DNA of 64,000 nt from Pseudomonas sp. ADAK13 (GCF_012935715.1 NZ_CP052860.1:1674001-1738000); one strand, 5' to 3'; shown: positions 53,663 through 63,620, numbered from the stretch's first letter. Translations and numbers: made by a program. Notes: generated from the sequence alone by a model not told the origin.

Positions 53663-56353
53663 ATGAAAAGCCAACCCGATGTCGCCCGTACGGCGGCCGA
53701 GGTAGTGACGCAATTACCGGTGCCTTCGCGCCTCGGTATGCTGCGTTTCGAGCGGCTTAATGAGGCAAGCTGGGCCCTGCTGTACCTCGACCCCAATTGC
53801 GAACGCCAGTTCGGCCTGCCCGCGGTGGAACTGTGCGCCCTGATCGGCTCGCCGTACGCCAGCCTGATGGAGCCCCAGGCACGCTATCAGCTGCATGATG
53901 CGATTCAGGAACAGCTGACCGTCAGCCCGCATTACCTGGTGCGCTACACCTTGCACACCAATGACGGCCCGCTGAGCCTGCTGGAACTGGGCGAGGCCTA
54001 CAAACAACACAACCGCCACCTGCTGCGCGGCTACCTGATGGTGGTCGACGGCCTGTTCAGCGATATCCCGGTGGCCCCGGCGGCAGATCTGGAAAGCCAG
54101 AACAGCCGCCTGCAGATCGCCCTGGAACTCAACCAGCGCGCCCAGCAGGAACAACTGCAACACCTTGAGCGGGTGCGCGCCCAGCAGGAGCTGATCCTGC
54201 TGCTGGCCCGCCAGCGCTACAGCACCAACAATTCGCTGCAAGAAGCCGCCGAACTGATTACCCGCAGTGCCTGCGATATCTACCAGATTGACTGCGCCAG
54301 CATCTGGAACCTCGAAAACCAGCACCTGGTGCCGATTTCCGCCTACCACCGCGACGATCAGCAACACCACTTACCCGAGACTATCGACGCCAGCGGCTTC
54401 CCGGATTACCTGGAAGCCCTGCAAACCAGCCGCGCCATCGACGCCACCAACGCCATGCGTGACCCGCGCACCCGGGAGATGGCCGAGAGCCTGCGCCCCC
54501 GGGACATCCACGCCATGCTCGATGCGAGCATTCGCGTCGATGGCAACGTGGTCGGCGTATTGTGCCTGGAGCAAAGCGGCAGCACCCGCGCCTGGCAGTC
54601 CGATGAAATCGCGTTTGCCGGCGAGTTGGCCGACCAGTTCGCCCAGGTCATCAACAACCACAACCGCCGCACTGCCACCAGCGCCCTGCACTTGTTCCAG
54701 CGGGCCGTGGAGCAAAGCGCCAACGCGTTCCTGCTGGTCAATTGCGACGGTGTGGTGGAGTACGTCAACCCCAGCTTTACCGCGATCACCCAGTACAGCA
54801 CCGAAGAAGTCCACGGCCACCTGCTGTCGGAACTGCCGGCGCTGGAGAACCTGAGTGAGCTGCTGTTCGATGCGCCTTCAAGCCTGGCCAAGAGCAACAG
54901 CTGGCAAGGTGAATTCAAGAGCCGGCGCAAAAACCTGGAACCCTACTGGGGCCAGCTCTCGATCTCCAAGGTCTATGGCGACAACCGTGAGCTGACGCAT
55001 TACATCGGCATCTACGAAGACATCACCCAGACCAAGCTGGCCCAGCAACGCATCGAACGCCTGGCCTACACCGACAACCTGACCAACCTGGGCAACCGGC
55101 CTGCATTCATCCGCAACTTGGACGAACGTTTTGCCCGGGACAGCGACAGCCCCATCAGCCTGCTGCTGGTAGACATCGACAACTTCAAGCGGATCAATGA
55201 CAGCCTTGGCCACCAGACCGGTGACAAACTGCTGATCAGCCTGGCCCGGCGCCTGCGCAACAGCCTGAGCGCCAGCGGCAGCCTGGCGCGGTTTGCCAGT
55301 AACGAATTTGCCGTGCTGCTGGACGATACGGACCTTGAGAGTGGCCAGCAGGTCGCCAGCCAGTTGCTGGCCACCCTCGACAAGCCCATGTTCGTCGACA
55401 ACCAGTTGATCAGTGTCACCGGCTCCGTGGGCCTGGCCTGCGCGCCCCTGCATGGCCGCGACCCGCAAACCCTGATGCGTAACGCAGGCCTGGCGCTGCA
55501 CAAGGCCAAGGCCAACGGCAAACACCAGGTTCAGGTGTTTACCGAAGCACTGAACGCCGAAGCCAGCTACAAGCTGTTCGTGGAAAACAACCTGCGTCGC
55601 GCCCTGACCCAGAACGAGCTGGACGTGTTCTACCAGCCCAAGCTGTGCCTGCGCAGCGGCCGCCTGCTGGGCATGGAAGCGCTGTTGCGCTGGAACCACC
55701 CGGAAAAAGGCATGATCCGCCCTGATCAATTCATCAGCGTGGCTGAAGAGACCGGATTGATCATCCCCATCGGCAAATGGATCGCCCGCCAGGCCTGCCG
55801 CATGAGCCGGCAACTGACCTCCGCCGGCATGGGCAACTTGCAGGTGGCGATCAACCTGTCGCCCAAGCAGTTTTCCGACCCGGACCTGGTGGCCTCGATT
55901 GCCGCGATCCTCAAGGAAGAACAGTTGCCGGCCAACCTGCTGGAGCTGGAGCTGACCGAAGGCCTGCTGCTGGAAGCCACCGAAGACACACGCCTGCAAC
56001 TGGACCAACTGAAGAGCTTTGGCTTGACCCTGGCCATGGATGACTTCGGCACCGGTTACTCGTCGCTGAGCTACCTGAAGAAATTCCCGATCGACATCAT
56101 CAAGATTGATCGCAGCTTCATTCATGAAATCCCGGACAACCAGGACGACATGGAAATCACCTCGGCGGTGATCGCCATGGCCCACAACCTCAAGCTCAAG
56201 GTCGTGGCCGAAGGCATCGAGACCGCCGAACAGCTGGCGTTCCTGCGCCGCCACCGTTGCGACGTCGGCCAGGGCTACCTGTTCGACCGGCCAATCCCGG
56301 GGTCCGAGTTGTTGAAGATGCTTAAACGCTATCCTCGCGGGCCAATCGCCTGA
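53663..56353 (+). CDS. dipA: DipA-type c-di-GMP phosphodiesterase (GAF/PAS/GGDEF/EAL)
   Basis: 896 residues. Domain order: N-terminal sensor region (1-180), GAF-like (about 186-340), PAS (about 346-460), degenerate GGDEF (active-site motif ASNEF in RFASNEFAVLL, about residue 546) and an intact EAL (GMEALLRWNHPEKG, about residue 672; DDFGTGYSSLSYLKK; IIKIDRSFI). It should hydrolyse c-di-GMP with no cyclase activity. In P. aeruginosa PA5017/DipA drives biofilm dispersion and chemotaxis. Start MKSQPDVARTAAEV at 53663; a frame reaching 53621 adds 14 unsupported residues. Confidence 0.9.
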   Translation: MKSQPDVARTAAEVVTQLPVPSRLGMLRFERLNEASWALLYLDPNCERQFGLPAVELCALIGSPYASLMEPQARYQLHDAIQEQLTVSPHYLVRYTLHTNDGPLSLLELGEAYKQHNRHLLRGYLMVVDGLFSDIPVAPAADLESQNSRLQIALELNQRAQQEQLQHLERVRAQQELILLLARQRYSTNNSLQEAAELITRSACDIYQIDCASIWNLENQHLVPISAYHRDDQQHHLPETIDASGFPDYLEALQTSRAIDATNAMRDPRTREMAESLRPRDIHAMLDASIRVDGNVVGVLCLEQSGSTRAWQSDEIAFAGELADQFAQVINNHNRRTATSALHLFQRAVEQSANAFLLVNCDGVVEYVNPSFTAITQYSTEEVHGHLLSELPALENLSELLFDAPSSLAKSNSWQGEFKSRRKNLEPYWGQLSISKVYGDNRELTHYIGIYEDITQTKLAQQRIERLAYTDNLTNLGNRPAFIRNLDERFARDSDSPISLLLVDIDNFKRINDSLGHQTGDKLLISLARRLRNSLSASGSLARFASNEFAVLLDDTDLESGQQVASQLLATLDKPMFVDNQLISVTGSVGLACAPLHGRDPQTLMRNAGLALHKAKANGKHQVQVFTEALNAEASYKLFVENNLRRALTQNELDVFYQPKLCLRSGRLLGMEALLRWNHPEKGMIRPDQFISVAEETGLIIPIGKWIARQACRMSRQLTSAGMGNLQVAINLSPKQFSDPDLVASIAAILKEEQLPANLLELELTEGLLLEATEDTRLQLDQLKSFGLTLAMDDFGTGYSSLSYLKKFPIDIIKIDRSFIHEIPDNQDDMEITSAVIAMAHNLKLKVVAEGIETAEQLAFLRRHRCDVGQGYLFDRPIPGSELLKMLKRYPRGPIA

Positions 56354-56427
56354 CAGCGCTGTAACACTCGGGCACACTGGCAGTCTGAATTCTTATCTGT
56401 AACTCAATCTGACTGAGAGGACTGATC

Positions 56428-57075
56428 ATGGTCTTGCGCTCGGAAATTCTGGTGAACAAAAACGTGCTCCCCACTCAAGATCAAGCTTTGCCTGGCCGTG
56501 AAACCCCAATGTCCCTGCCCGAGACGCACTTCGTCAACGGCAACCCGCTGCTCGGCCCGTTTGTCGACAACGTAGAGTTTGCGATCTTCGGCCTGGGTTG
56601 CTTCTGGGGCGCAGAGCGGCGCTTCTGGCAGCGTGACGGCGTGGTCAGCACGGTGGTGGGTTATGCCGGCGGCTACACGCCGAACCCGACGTACGAAGAA
56701 GTCTGCTCGGGCCTGACCGGCCACAGCGAAGTGGTGTTGGTGGTGTTTGACCAGGACAAGATCAGCTACGAAGAGCTGCTGAAAATGTTCTGGGAACTGC
56801 ACAACCCGACCCAGGGCATGCGCCAGGGCAATGACATCGGCAGCCAGTACCGCTCGGTGATCTATGCGGTCAAGCCGGAGCACCTGGAGGCAGCGAAGGC
56901 CAGTGCACAGGCGTATCAGAATGAACTGACCAAGGCAGGCCTGGGCACCATCACCACGGAAATCGAAGAAGCGCCGACGGTGTACTTCGCCGAGGCGTAC
57001 CACCAGCAGTACCTGGCGAAAAATCCCCAGGGCTACTGCGGGATTGGCGGCACAGGCGTGACCTGCCCGATCTGA
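56428..57075 (+). CDS. msrA: Peptide-methionine (S)-S-oxide reductase
   Basis: 215 residues. The catalytic motif [13 protein letters not shown] (reactive Cys) is near residue 58, with [18 protein letters not shown] and [12 protein letters not shown] following, all MsrA signatures. It repairs oxidised methionine with thioredoxin. The N-terminal 25-30 residues before LPETHFVNG are not conserved but are likely real (ATG at 56428). Followed by a perfect hairpin. dipA-msrA order matches PA5017-PA5018. Confidence 0.95.
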   Translation: MVLRSEILVNKNVLPTQDQALPGRETPMSLPETHFVNGNPLLGPFVDNVEFAIFGLGCFWGAERRFWQRDGVVSTVVGYAGGYTPNPTYEEVCSGLTGHSEVVLVVFDQDKISYEELLKMFWELHNPTQGMRQGNDIGSQYRSVIYAVKPEHLEAAKASAQAYQNELTKAGLGTITTEIEEAPTVYFAEAYHQQYLAKNPQGYCGIGGTGVTCPI

Positions 57076-57085
57076 CGCCAAAAGC

Positions 57086-57151
57086 ATCGCGGGCAAGCCT
57101 GGCTCCCACATTGGAATGCGTTCCAATGTGGGAGCCAGGCTTGCCCGCGAT
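57086..57151. repeat. Perfect 31-bp REPIN hairpin between msrA and rlmJ
   Basis: ATCGCGGGCAAGCCTGGCTC (start of the 57086-57116 arm) is inverted without mismatch at 57121-57151, with a 4-nt TGCG loop. It lies between convergent genes and probably ends both transcripts. Confidence 0.92.
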
Positions 57152-57173
57152 AGCGATCCAGCAAACGATACAA

Positions 57174-58010
57174 CTATTCGGCGATCAGCCAATCCATCTG
57201 CCACCCACCCTGGGTTTGCCCAAGCTGCTTGGACAACCATGGCAGCAGCTCACGCAATTCTTCCTCCAGCCCCCACGGCGGATTGGCAATCGCCAAACCC
57301 GAGCCCGTCAGGGTGTTCGGCGTGTCCAGCGGATGCACCAGCAATTCCACTCGCAGCAACTTCGGCGCACCGGTGCCGGCCAGGTCCTGGTAGAAGCGAC
57401 GCAGCATGCGCTGGTCTTTCACCGGGTACCAGATCGCGGCCACTGTCTGGCGCATCCGGCTCACGGCTTCTTTGAGGGACGCGGCGCAGCGCTGCATCTC
57501 GTCGAGCTTTTCGAACGGCGGGTCAATCAGCATCAGCGCGCGCTTTTCCGGCACCGGCAGCAGCGCCCGTGGCACGTGCCAGCCTTCACCAAGGTGGACT
57601 TTCACCCGACGGTCGCCCTTCATGTTGTCCTTGAGCAGCAGGCCGTCTTCCGGGTGCTTCTCGTTGAGCAACACACGGTCCTGGGGCCGCGTCAGGCGCC
57701 GTGCCAGCTCCGGTGAGCCCGGGTAGTAGCGCAACTCGCCATCGGGGTTCATCTCGTGCAGCACGCGCATGTAGTCAGCGGTCAAGGGCGGCAGGTCGGC
57801 CCGGCCCCACAGGCGTGCGATGCCTTCCAGGTATTCACCGGTGCGGTTTGCCTGGTCGCCCTGCAGGTCGTACAGACCGATGCCGGCGTGGGTATCGAGA
57901 TAGGCAAACGGCTGCTCCTTGCGCGACATCAGGGCGATGAGGCGGGTCAAGGTCAGGTGTTTGAAGACATCGGCGTGGTTGCCGGCGTGAAAGGCGTGAC
58001 GATAATTCAT
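57174..58010 (-). CDS. rlmJ: 23S rRNA (adenine(2030)-N6)-methyltransferase
   Basis: 278 residues. N-terminus [19 protein letters not shown] is characteristic, and [15 protein letters not shown] is the catalytic (D/N)PP(F/Y) motif. Methylates A2030 of 23S rRNA using S-adenosylmethionine. Start at 58010. The region upstream (58011-58078) is followed by a homocysteine synthase remnant rather than the usual neighbour. Confidence 0.93.
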   Translation of the reverse strand: MNYRHAFHAGNHADVFKHLTLTRLIALMSRKEQPFAYLDTHAGIGLYDLQGDQANRTGEYLEGIARLWGRADLPPLTADYMRVLHEMNPDGELRYYPGSPELARRLTRPQDRVLLNEKHPEDGLLLKDNMKGDRRVKVHLGEGWHVPRALLPVPEKRALMLIDPPFEKLDEMQRCAASLKEAVSRMRQTVAAIWYPVKDQRMLRRFYQDLAGTGAPKLLRVELLVHPLDTPNTLTGSGLAIANPPWGLEEELRELLPWLSKQLGQTQGGWQMDWLIAE

Positions 58011-58078
58011 GGTTGCTCCTGCGCAGGGGGCGAAGTTTACCTTTTACGCGGGCAAAGGTGCAGGGCTGTGGTGAGCGG

Positions 58079-58262
58079 GCCCATGGCAACTCGCTGGGTG
58101 GCGTGATCGTCGACAGTGGCACCTTCCCCTGGACGCAATACCCGGAGAAATTCCACGGCCTCAACCAGCCCGAGCCGGCCTATCACGGCGTGGTCTACAC
58201 CGAGAAATTCGGCCCTGTAGAGGCCATTGAAGACCTGACCGAGGACTTGCAGCAGTCCCAGG
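58079..58262 (+). pseudogene. Remnant of an O-acetylhomoserine sulfhydrylase (homocysteine synthase, MetY-type) gene
   Basis: The forward strand reads [17 protein letters not shown] ... [20 protein letters not shown], then [14 protein letters not shown], in one frame of about 60 codons. The first part matches the middle of PLP-dependent homocysteine synthases (GGHGNSxGGVIVD region); the second resembles the C-terminal helix (IEDLxxDLxQAL). The parts are joined without about 200 residues expected between them, and the N-terminal half with the PLP-lysine region is absent. I infer an internally deleted decayed copy of metY (PA5025-like in PAO1). It ends where the DUF4123 gene stop begins. No start or ribosome site. 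Confidence 0.78.
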
Positions 58263-58264
58263 CT

Positions 58265-58978
58265 TCAACCCAACTCCGAGACCAGCCACGCGGCCAGCGC
58301 CTGATGGCTGACATCCGGCCGGCGTACAAAGTGAGCGACCTTGTGTTTCAAGGTCGCCAGCGCAAAAGCGCTGTGCAGGTCCGGGCGCTGCTCTTCCAGC
58401 CATTGCAGCAGGTTGTCCACCCGCGTGACGCTCGATTGCTCACTCAGGTACTGGAGAACCTGCGGCGGTACTTGCCACCACGGGCTGGGCTTTGCCGCTC
58501 CGGGCGTCGTGACCGCAACCTCATGCTGGCAACCATTGATCCAGTAGCGGCTGAATACAGGGAGCAATTCCCGCGCCCCAGGCCCGAGCGCCTGCAAAAC
58601 ACGCAACGTGTAGGCTCCATCCCAAAAGCGAAAAAACACCGCCTGCCCCTCCGGCAACAGCACCTTGGTCAGGCTGCGCAAATGCTCGGCAACGGTTTGC
58701 AGAGAACAGGACGACACCGCCAGCCAACCCCAATCGGTACCTTCACATTCGGTAGCCCACTCCAGAAAAGCACTGTCAGCGGCAACCACCGCAACGTAGG
58801 GCATGACCTCTTCCCACGCCGCATACTCGCTACCCGCCCAGATCGGACTGAGCGCGCGACCATCGGAACGACGCCACGCTTCAAGCGGCTTGCAGTCACT
58901 GGCATTGCCCAATACCGCAAACATCTGCTCACCCGCCTGCAACGGCGCAGACTCAAGCCACTGCCCAGGAGAAATCAT
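58265..58978 (-). CDS. DUF4123 protein, type VI effector chaperone/adaptor (Tap/TEC-type)
   Basis: 237 residues. The central part resembles DUF4123, a domain that loads effectors onto Vgr[41 protein letters not shown], and [20 protein letters not shown]. Overlaps vgrG by 4 bp (ATGA), so it is translated with it. Normally an effector and immunity gene follow, but here the stop codon abuts the metY remnant. Start [10 protein letters not shown] at 58978; an earlier in-frame Met is inside vgrG. The C-terminal 60 residues are less conserved. Confidence 0.82.
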   Translation of the reverse strand: MISPGQWLESAPLQAGEQMFAVLGNASDCKPLEAWRRSDGRALSPIWAGSEYAAWEEVMPYVAVVAADSAFLEWATECEGTDWGWLAVSSCSLQTVAEHLRSLTKVLLPEGQAVFFRFWDGAYTLRVLQALGPGARELLPVFSRYWINGCQHEVAVTTPGAAKPSPWWQVPPQVLQYLSEQSSVTRVDNLLQWLEEQRPDLHSAFALATLKHKVAHFVRRPDVSHQALAAWLVSELG

Positions 58979-60996
58979 GGTGCACCTCCAGCCAACGATG
59001 CACTGCGATGCAGAGGCATATTGCACACGCCATTCCGGCAACGCTCGCACTCCTCACAAAAGGGCGCACCGCGTTTCAAGCTGAGCACTTGCACGGCACT
59101 CAGGGGTGCCGGAATTACCGCCAGCAGTTTTTCCTGTAGCCCTGGAATCAGCGGCGACCCCGCCGGTGCTGGCGCCCCGCCCAGCTGGATCGGAACGCTG
59201 CTGAAAATCCCGCCCGCCGACACGTTGATCCACTGCCCCCCGGCCTGCAGCGTCACGCTGGCGCCCGCGTCGATCACGACGCTTTGTCCCGCGCCAATGT
59301 TAATCGTCAGACCGGCCCGCAGCTGCTGCGAGCCGGCGATCATCAGGTGATCATCCTGCTTGAGTTCGGTCAGGCGGTTGCCGTGGGTCGTGCGCTGTTC
59401 TTCACCCTGAAGCTCGTGACGATCAAGGCCTTTGACGATCACGTTGCGCTGGTTATCGACCTGCACGTGCTGGTCGTGGAGTACGTGCTGGGTCCAGTTG
59501 CGCTGGGCGCGCAGGTAGATTTCCTCGGCGCCCTTGCGATCCTCGATGCGCAGCTCGTTGTAGCCACCGCCGCCGGGGCTGGTCTGGCTACGGAAGATGC
59601 TGCGGGTCTTGTCGGCCGGCAGGTCCAGCGGCACCGGCGTCGCCGCATTGGCCAGGCAGCCGACCACCAACGGCGTATCGGCGTCACCGTCAACGAAACC
59701 CACCAGCACTTCCATGCCCACTCGCGGGATCAACACTGCACCGTAATGCTCGTGGGCCCAGCCGCTGGCTACCCGCAACCAGCAACTGGAATGTTCGTTG
59801 TGCTCCCCGGCGCGATCCCAGGCCAGTTGCACCTTGACCCGGCCGTATTCGTCGCAATGGATTTCACTGCCTTCCGGCCCGGTGACCACGGCGTTCTGGT
59901 AGCCGGATATCGGTGTACGTGGCGGCGGTAGCGTGGGTCGAAACACAGTGTCCCAAGGTGTGGCGACGAAGGTGTTGCCATAGCCCTGCAGCCCCCCATC
60001 GCCCACAGACTCTTCGAGCACTTGCGGCTGCTTGCCGGTATGGGTGACATGCGTCACCAGCCACAGGTCATTCCATTCATCACGCGGATGCGCTGCCAGC
60101 TTGAAAAACTGACCACTGACCAACGCCGGTTGATCGCCATTGCCATGGGCCTGGCGATAATCTCGGCGGTGCCGCTCAAGGGTCCGTTGGGCCAAGTGTT
60201 TGCCATGGGGGCGGTCAGTAAAATGCCCGGGATAATCGTGATCTTCCAGGGAAGGAAGCTGCTCAACCAGCACTTCGCTTTCCAGCTGCAGACGCGGTTT
60301 GCGAAAGTCGTAATCGCGCAGGTTTACGCCTGTCGTACGTGTCTCCAGGCGCACCGAAAAACGCTTGATCACCGGCGTGTCGGCGACCATTCCGGAGCCC
60401 GGTGCATAGTCGGTTGGCTGCTCGCCCTGGGCGAACACCGCCTGGTCATCACCAAACACCAACAGGTGACCGTCGGGACTGTGCTGAAAATGGTAGTGAA
60501 TCCCCTGCTCGGCACACAGCCGCTGGATAAACCCCAAATCGCTTTCACCGAACTGCACGCAGTACTCGCGCACGGGATACACACCGCCCAACCGGAATTC
60601 GAAAGCATCCCCGTGGATGCCCTGCCCCTCCAACACCTGCTTGATGATCTGCGGCACGCTCAGGTGCTGGAACATTCGCTGGTGACTGCTGTGTTGCAGG
60701 TACGCCAAGCGTGGCACCAGGCTGATCTGGTAACGCGTTAGCCGCCTGCCGGAATCACCTTGGGCAACGCGGTAGATCTGGCCGTGAACGCCATGTCCCT
60801 GGGCATCAAAGCCCAGGAAAGCCTGACGGTGCAGCAGGCTCTCAAGGTCAAGGTCCGGCTGCTCGCTGACCAGTTCAAGGTCAAAGCGATAAGGCTCGCT
60901 GATGGCTTCGCTGCCCGTGAACTCAAAAACCTTGAGATCACTGGGCATACCGTCGAGGGTCAGGGTAAAGGCACTTTGATTGGCAGGAGCGAACAT
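58975..60996 (-). CDS. vgrG: Type VI secretion spike protein VgrG
   Basis: 673 residues. gp27-like N-terminal half ([35 protein letters not shown] [19 protein letters not shown]), gp5 OB fold ([20 protein letters not shown]), and the beta-helix needle with [20 protein letters not shown] and [20 protein letters not shown]. The C-terminus carries a small Cys cluster [12 protein letters not shown] (about residues 650-661) and no large effector domain. It would cap the T6SS tube; no core T6SS genes are in the window, so the apparatus must be elsewhere. The pair with a DUF4123 gene suggests an effector-loading role. ATG at 60996. Confidence 0.93.
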   Translation of the reverse strand: MFAPANQSAFTLTLDGMPSDLKVFEFTGSEAISEPYRFDLELVSEQPDLDLESLLHRQAFLGFDAQGHGVHGQIYRVAQGDSGRRLTRYQISLVPRLAYLQHSSHQRMFQHLSVPQIIKQVLEGQGIHGDAFEFRLGGVYPVREYCVQFGESDLGFIQRLCAEQGIHYHFQHSPDGHLLVFGDDQAVFAQGEQPTDYAPGSGMVADTPVIKRFSVRLETRTTGVNLRDYDFRKPRLQLESEVLVEQLPSLEDHDYPGHFTDRPHGKHLAQRTLERHRRDYRQAHGNGDQPALVSGQFFKLAAHPRDEWNDLWLVTHVTHTGKQPQVLEESVGDGGLQGYGNTFVATPWDTVFRPTLPPPRTPISGYQNAVVTGPEGSEIHCDEYGRVKVQLAWDRAGEHNEHSSCWLRVASGWAHEHYGAVLIPRVGMEVLVGFVDGDADTPLVVGCLANAATPVPLDLPADKTRSIFRSQTSPGGGGYNELRIEDRKGAEEIYLRAQRNWTQHVLHDQHVQVDNQRNVIVKGLDRHELQGEEQRTTHGNRLTELKQDDHLMIAGSQQLRAGLTINIGAGQSVVIDAGASVTLQAGGQWINVSAGGIFSSVPIQLGGAPAPAGSPLIPGLQEKLLAVIPAPLSAVQVLSLKRGAPFCEECERCRNGVCNMPLHRSASLAGGAP

Positions 60997-61184
60997 CCGG
61001 TGTTTCTCTGCAAGTAGTGGGCGACCGATTCTGCACCAGCTTTTTGCCGAGCTGAGTGCGCTGCAGGCAAATCAGTAAATCCCTACATCGCAGGCGCTTT
61101 AATCTTCATGTATCCGGCGTCGAAGCCCTACCACCAGCGTGCTAGCGTATTCATCCCCCATCGCCCCATGACAATGGAAAAAAC

Positions 61185-61679
61185 ATGGCCACCCGTTACG
61201 CAAAAATCGTCCTGACCCTCGCCCTGGCAGCCTTCGCCACACTCGTCGCCTTCAGCAACATCACCGACTACGGCTCCAACTTTGCCTTCGTCAAACATGT
61301 GCTGAGTATGGACACCACCTTCCCCGGCAACGCCGCAATGTATCGCGCCATCACCACTCCATGGCTATGGCACGGTGCGTATTGGCTGATCATTGCGGGT
61401 GAAGCACTGACGGCCGTGTTGCTGGCACGAGGTGCGCTGGCGTTGTGGCGAGCTCGTCGTGCCACCGGCACCGAATTCAACCGCGCAAAGAAATGCGCAG
61501 TCGCGGGCCTGACCCTCGGTTTTGTCGTGTGGTTTTTCGGCTTTATGGTGATCGGCGGCGAGTGGTTCCTGATGTGGCAATCCCATCAGTGGAACGGCCA
61601 GGAAGCGGCGTTCAAGTTTTATATGGCGATCCTGGGTGTGCTGATTTTCCTGAATCAGCCGGACGCAGATCGCGACTGA
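61185..61679 (+). CDS. DUF2165 membrane protein
   Basis: 164 residues with four predicted membrane segments (about 8-25, 65-85, 105-127 and 140-157). The sequence YAKIVLTLALAAFATLVAFS, SNITDYGSNFAFVKHVLSMD and GGEWFLMWQS fits DUF2165, small membrane proteins of unknown role. It follows the vgrG start in the opposite direction across 188 bp, and converges on putP with a shared terminator. The association with T6SS is probably only positional. Confidence 0.78.
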   Translation: MATRYAKIVLTLALAAFATLVAFSNITDYGSNFAFVKHVLSMDTTFPGNAAMYRAITTPWLWHGAYWLIIAGEALTAVLLARGALALWRARRATGTEFNRAKKCAVAGLTLGFVVWFFGFMVIGGEWFLMWQSHQWNGQEAAFKFYMAILGVLIFLNQPDADRD

Positions 61680-61692
61680 ATCACGCCCATAA

Positions 61693-61718
61693 AAAACGGC
61701 CCGCAGGCGGGCCGTTTT
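61693..61718. terminator. Bidirectional intrinsic terminator
   Basis: AAAACGGCCCG-CAGG-CGGGCCGTTTT, a perfect 11-bp stem, with A/T runs on both sides, between the DUF2165 gene and putP. Confidence 0.92.
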
Positions 61719-61748
61719 CAGTTCAGCGGGCCTTCAAGCCCCCACCGA

Positions 61749-63233
61749 TTACTTGTTGAGGTTGTAATCCGCCTCGGCTGCATCAAAACGCTGAACCATG
61801 CCGGCAGTCGGCGCGCCCAGCTTGCTTACGAAGTAGATCGCCAGGCTCGCGAAGATGAAGCCCGGGATGATTTCGTACAGGCCCAGCAGGCTGAAGTGCT
61901 TCCACACGATCACGGTGATCGCACCTACCAGGATGCCGGCCAGCGCGCCATTGCGCGTCATGCCTTTCCACAGCACAGAGATCAGTACCACCGGACCGAA
62001 CGCAGCGCCGAAGCCCGCCCAGGCGTAGCTCACCAGGCCCAGTACGCGGTTTTCCGGGTTGGCGGCCATGGCGATGGCGATCAGCGCCACCAGCAGCACC
62101 ATGGCGCGACCGACCCACACCAGCTCAACCTGGGAAGCATTTTTACGCAGGAAGGTTTTGTAGAAGTCTTCGGTCAGGGCGCTCGAGCACACCAGCAACT
62201 GGCAGCTCAAGGTACTCATGACCGCGGCCAGAATGGCCGACAGCAACACACCGGCAATCCACGGATTGAACAGCAGCTTGGCCAGCTCGATGAACACACG
62301 CTCGTGGTTCTCGGTCACGGGACCGGCAACTTCCGGGTGCGCCGAGAAGTAGGCGATACCGAAGAAGCCCACGGCCACGGTGCCGCCCAGGCACAGGATC
62401 ATCCAGGTCATGGAGATGCGGCGCGCATTGGCAATCGACTTCACCGAATCCGCCGCCATGAAGCGCGCAAGGATGTGCGGCTGGCCGAAGTAGCCCAGGC
62501 CCCAGCCCATCAGCGAAATGATGCCGATGAAGGTGGTGTTTTTCAGCATGTTGAAGTTGTCAGGGTTCTGCGCTTCGATCGCCAGGAATGTGGTGTCGAC
62601 GCCGCCGGTGGCCAGCAGCACGATGATCGGCGTGAGCAGCAGGGCGAAGATCATCAGCGTGGCTTGCACGGTGTCGGTCCAGCTCACCGCCAGGAAACCG
62701 CCGACGAAGGTGTAGGCAATAGTCGCGGCAGCACCGGCCCACAGCGCGGTCTCGTAGGACATGCCGAAGGTGCTTTCAAACAGGCGGGCACCGGCCACGA
62801 TGCCGGAAGCGCAGTAAATGGTGAAGAACACCAGGATCACCACCGCAGAGATGATCCGCAGCAGGCCGCTTTTATCTTCGAAGCGGCTGGAGAAGTAATC
62901 CGGCAGGGTCAGGGCGTCGCCGTTGTGCTCGGTCTGCACCCGCAGGCGGCCGGCTACAAACAGCCAGTTCAGGTAGGCACCGACGATCAGGCCGATGGCG
63001 ATCCAGCTTTCCGACAGGCCAGACATGTAGATCGCGCCGGGCAAACCCATCAGCAACCAGCCGCTCATGTCCGAGGCGCCGGCCGAGAGCGCGGTGACCA
63101 CGCTGCCGAGGCTGCGACCGCCCAGAATGTAGTCGGAAAGGTTGTTGGTGGAGCGATAGGCCATAAAGCCGATCAGCACCATGGCAGCGATATAGATCAC
63201 AAATGTGATCAGGGTAGGATTACTTACGCTCAT
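61749..63233 (-). CDS. putP: Sodium/proline symporter
   Basis: 494 residues with 12-13 membrane segments of the SSS family. The N-terminal SAGASDMSGWLLMGLPGA and the sodium-site region VLLSAILAAVMSTLSCQLLV are PutP hallmarks. It brings in proline with Na+ for breakdown by PutA. Start MSVSNPTLITF at 63233; an earlier in-frame Met would add 18 residues. Divergent from putA over 459 bp that hold GTTGCA operators. Confidence 0.95.
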   Translation of the reverse strand: MSVSNPTLITFVIYIAAMVLIGFMAYRSTNNLSDYILGGRSLGSVVTALSAGASDMSGWLLMGLPGAIYMSGLSESWIAIGLIVGAYLNWLFVAGRLRVQTEHNGDALTLPDYFSSRFEDKSGLLRIISAVVILVFFTIYCASGIVAGARLFESTFGMSYETALWAGAAATIAYTFVGGFLAVSWTDTVQATLMIFALLLTPIIVLLATGGVDTTFLAIEAQNPDNFNMLKNTTFIGIISLMGWGLGYFGQPHILARFMAADSVKSIANARRISMTWMILCLGGTVAVGFFGIAYFSAHPEVAGPVTENHERVFIELAKLLFNPWIAGVLLSAILAAVMSTLSCQLLVCSSALTEDFYKTFLRKNASQVELVWVGRAMVLLVALIAIAMAANPENRVLGLVSYAWAGFGAAFGPVVLISVLWKGMTRNGALAGILVGAITVIVWKHFSLLGLYEIIPGFIFASLAIYFVSKLGAPTAGMVQRFDAAEADYNLNK

Positions 63234-63382
63234 TGAGTTACGCCCTGGCATTGTTTTTATGTAGCGGCGGTCTGTCAGGACGGCCACCCACTCAGCAAGT
63301 GGATAGACGAAACCCGGCGCCGCGCATTTATGACTGACGTTTCCCCAGGAAAGCCATCAGCCGATGAACCTTCCGTAAGACG

Positions 63383-63620
63383 GTTGCACCTTGGGCGCGA
63401 ATGCTATTCAACAAAGTAAATAAGGTGCAACCAGTTTCTTGAGAATAAGTTGCACCTTGATGTGTTTTCCGCAAAACGCCCTGTTTTTGCTCCTTTTCGG
63501 AGCAAGCGCAGCCAAAGTCAGAACCAATTGCACCAAGGCGCAGCCGATTCGGCTGCGGTGATAATTTTTCCCGATCAGCATCAAAAAAATCATGGATAAA
63601 AAGGGTTGCACCCGGTTGCA
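63383..63620. promoter_or_regulatory. PutA operator cluster between putP and putA
   Basis: GTTGCA, the known PutA operator core, occurs at 63383-63388, 63426-63431 (inverted), 63449-63454, 63605-63610 and 63615-63620; ATTGCA at 63527-63532 is a variant. The last two are spaced by one helical turn. Each is followed or preceded by CC. Confidence 0.78.
63539..63557. promoter_or_regulatory. 19-nt perfect palindrome in the putP/putA region
   Basis: CGCAGCCGA-T-TCGGCTGCG, midway between the two operator groups. Possibly a second regulator site (for example a proline-responsive AraC/Lrp-type or Crc-related control), but no match is known. Confidence 0.35.

Noticed and set aside
58013..59350. A 445-codon forward frame starting in the metY remnant
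   Set aside because: Only the first 60-80 codons match anything (homocysteine synthase); the rest runs antisense to the DUF4123 and vgrG genes.
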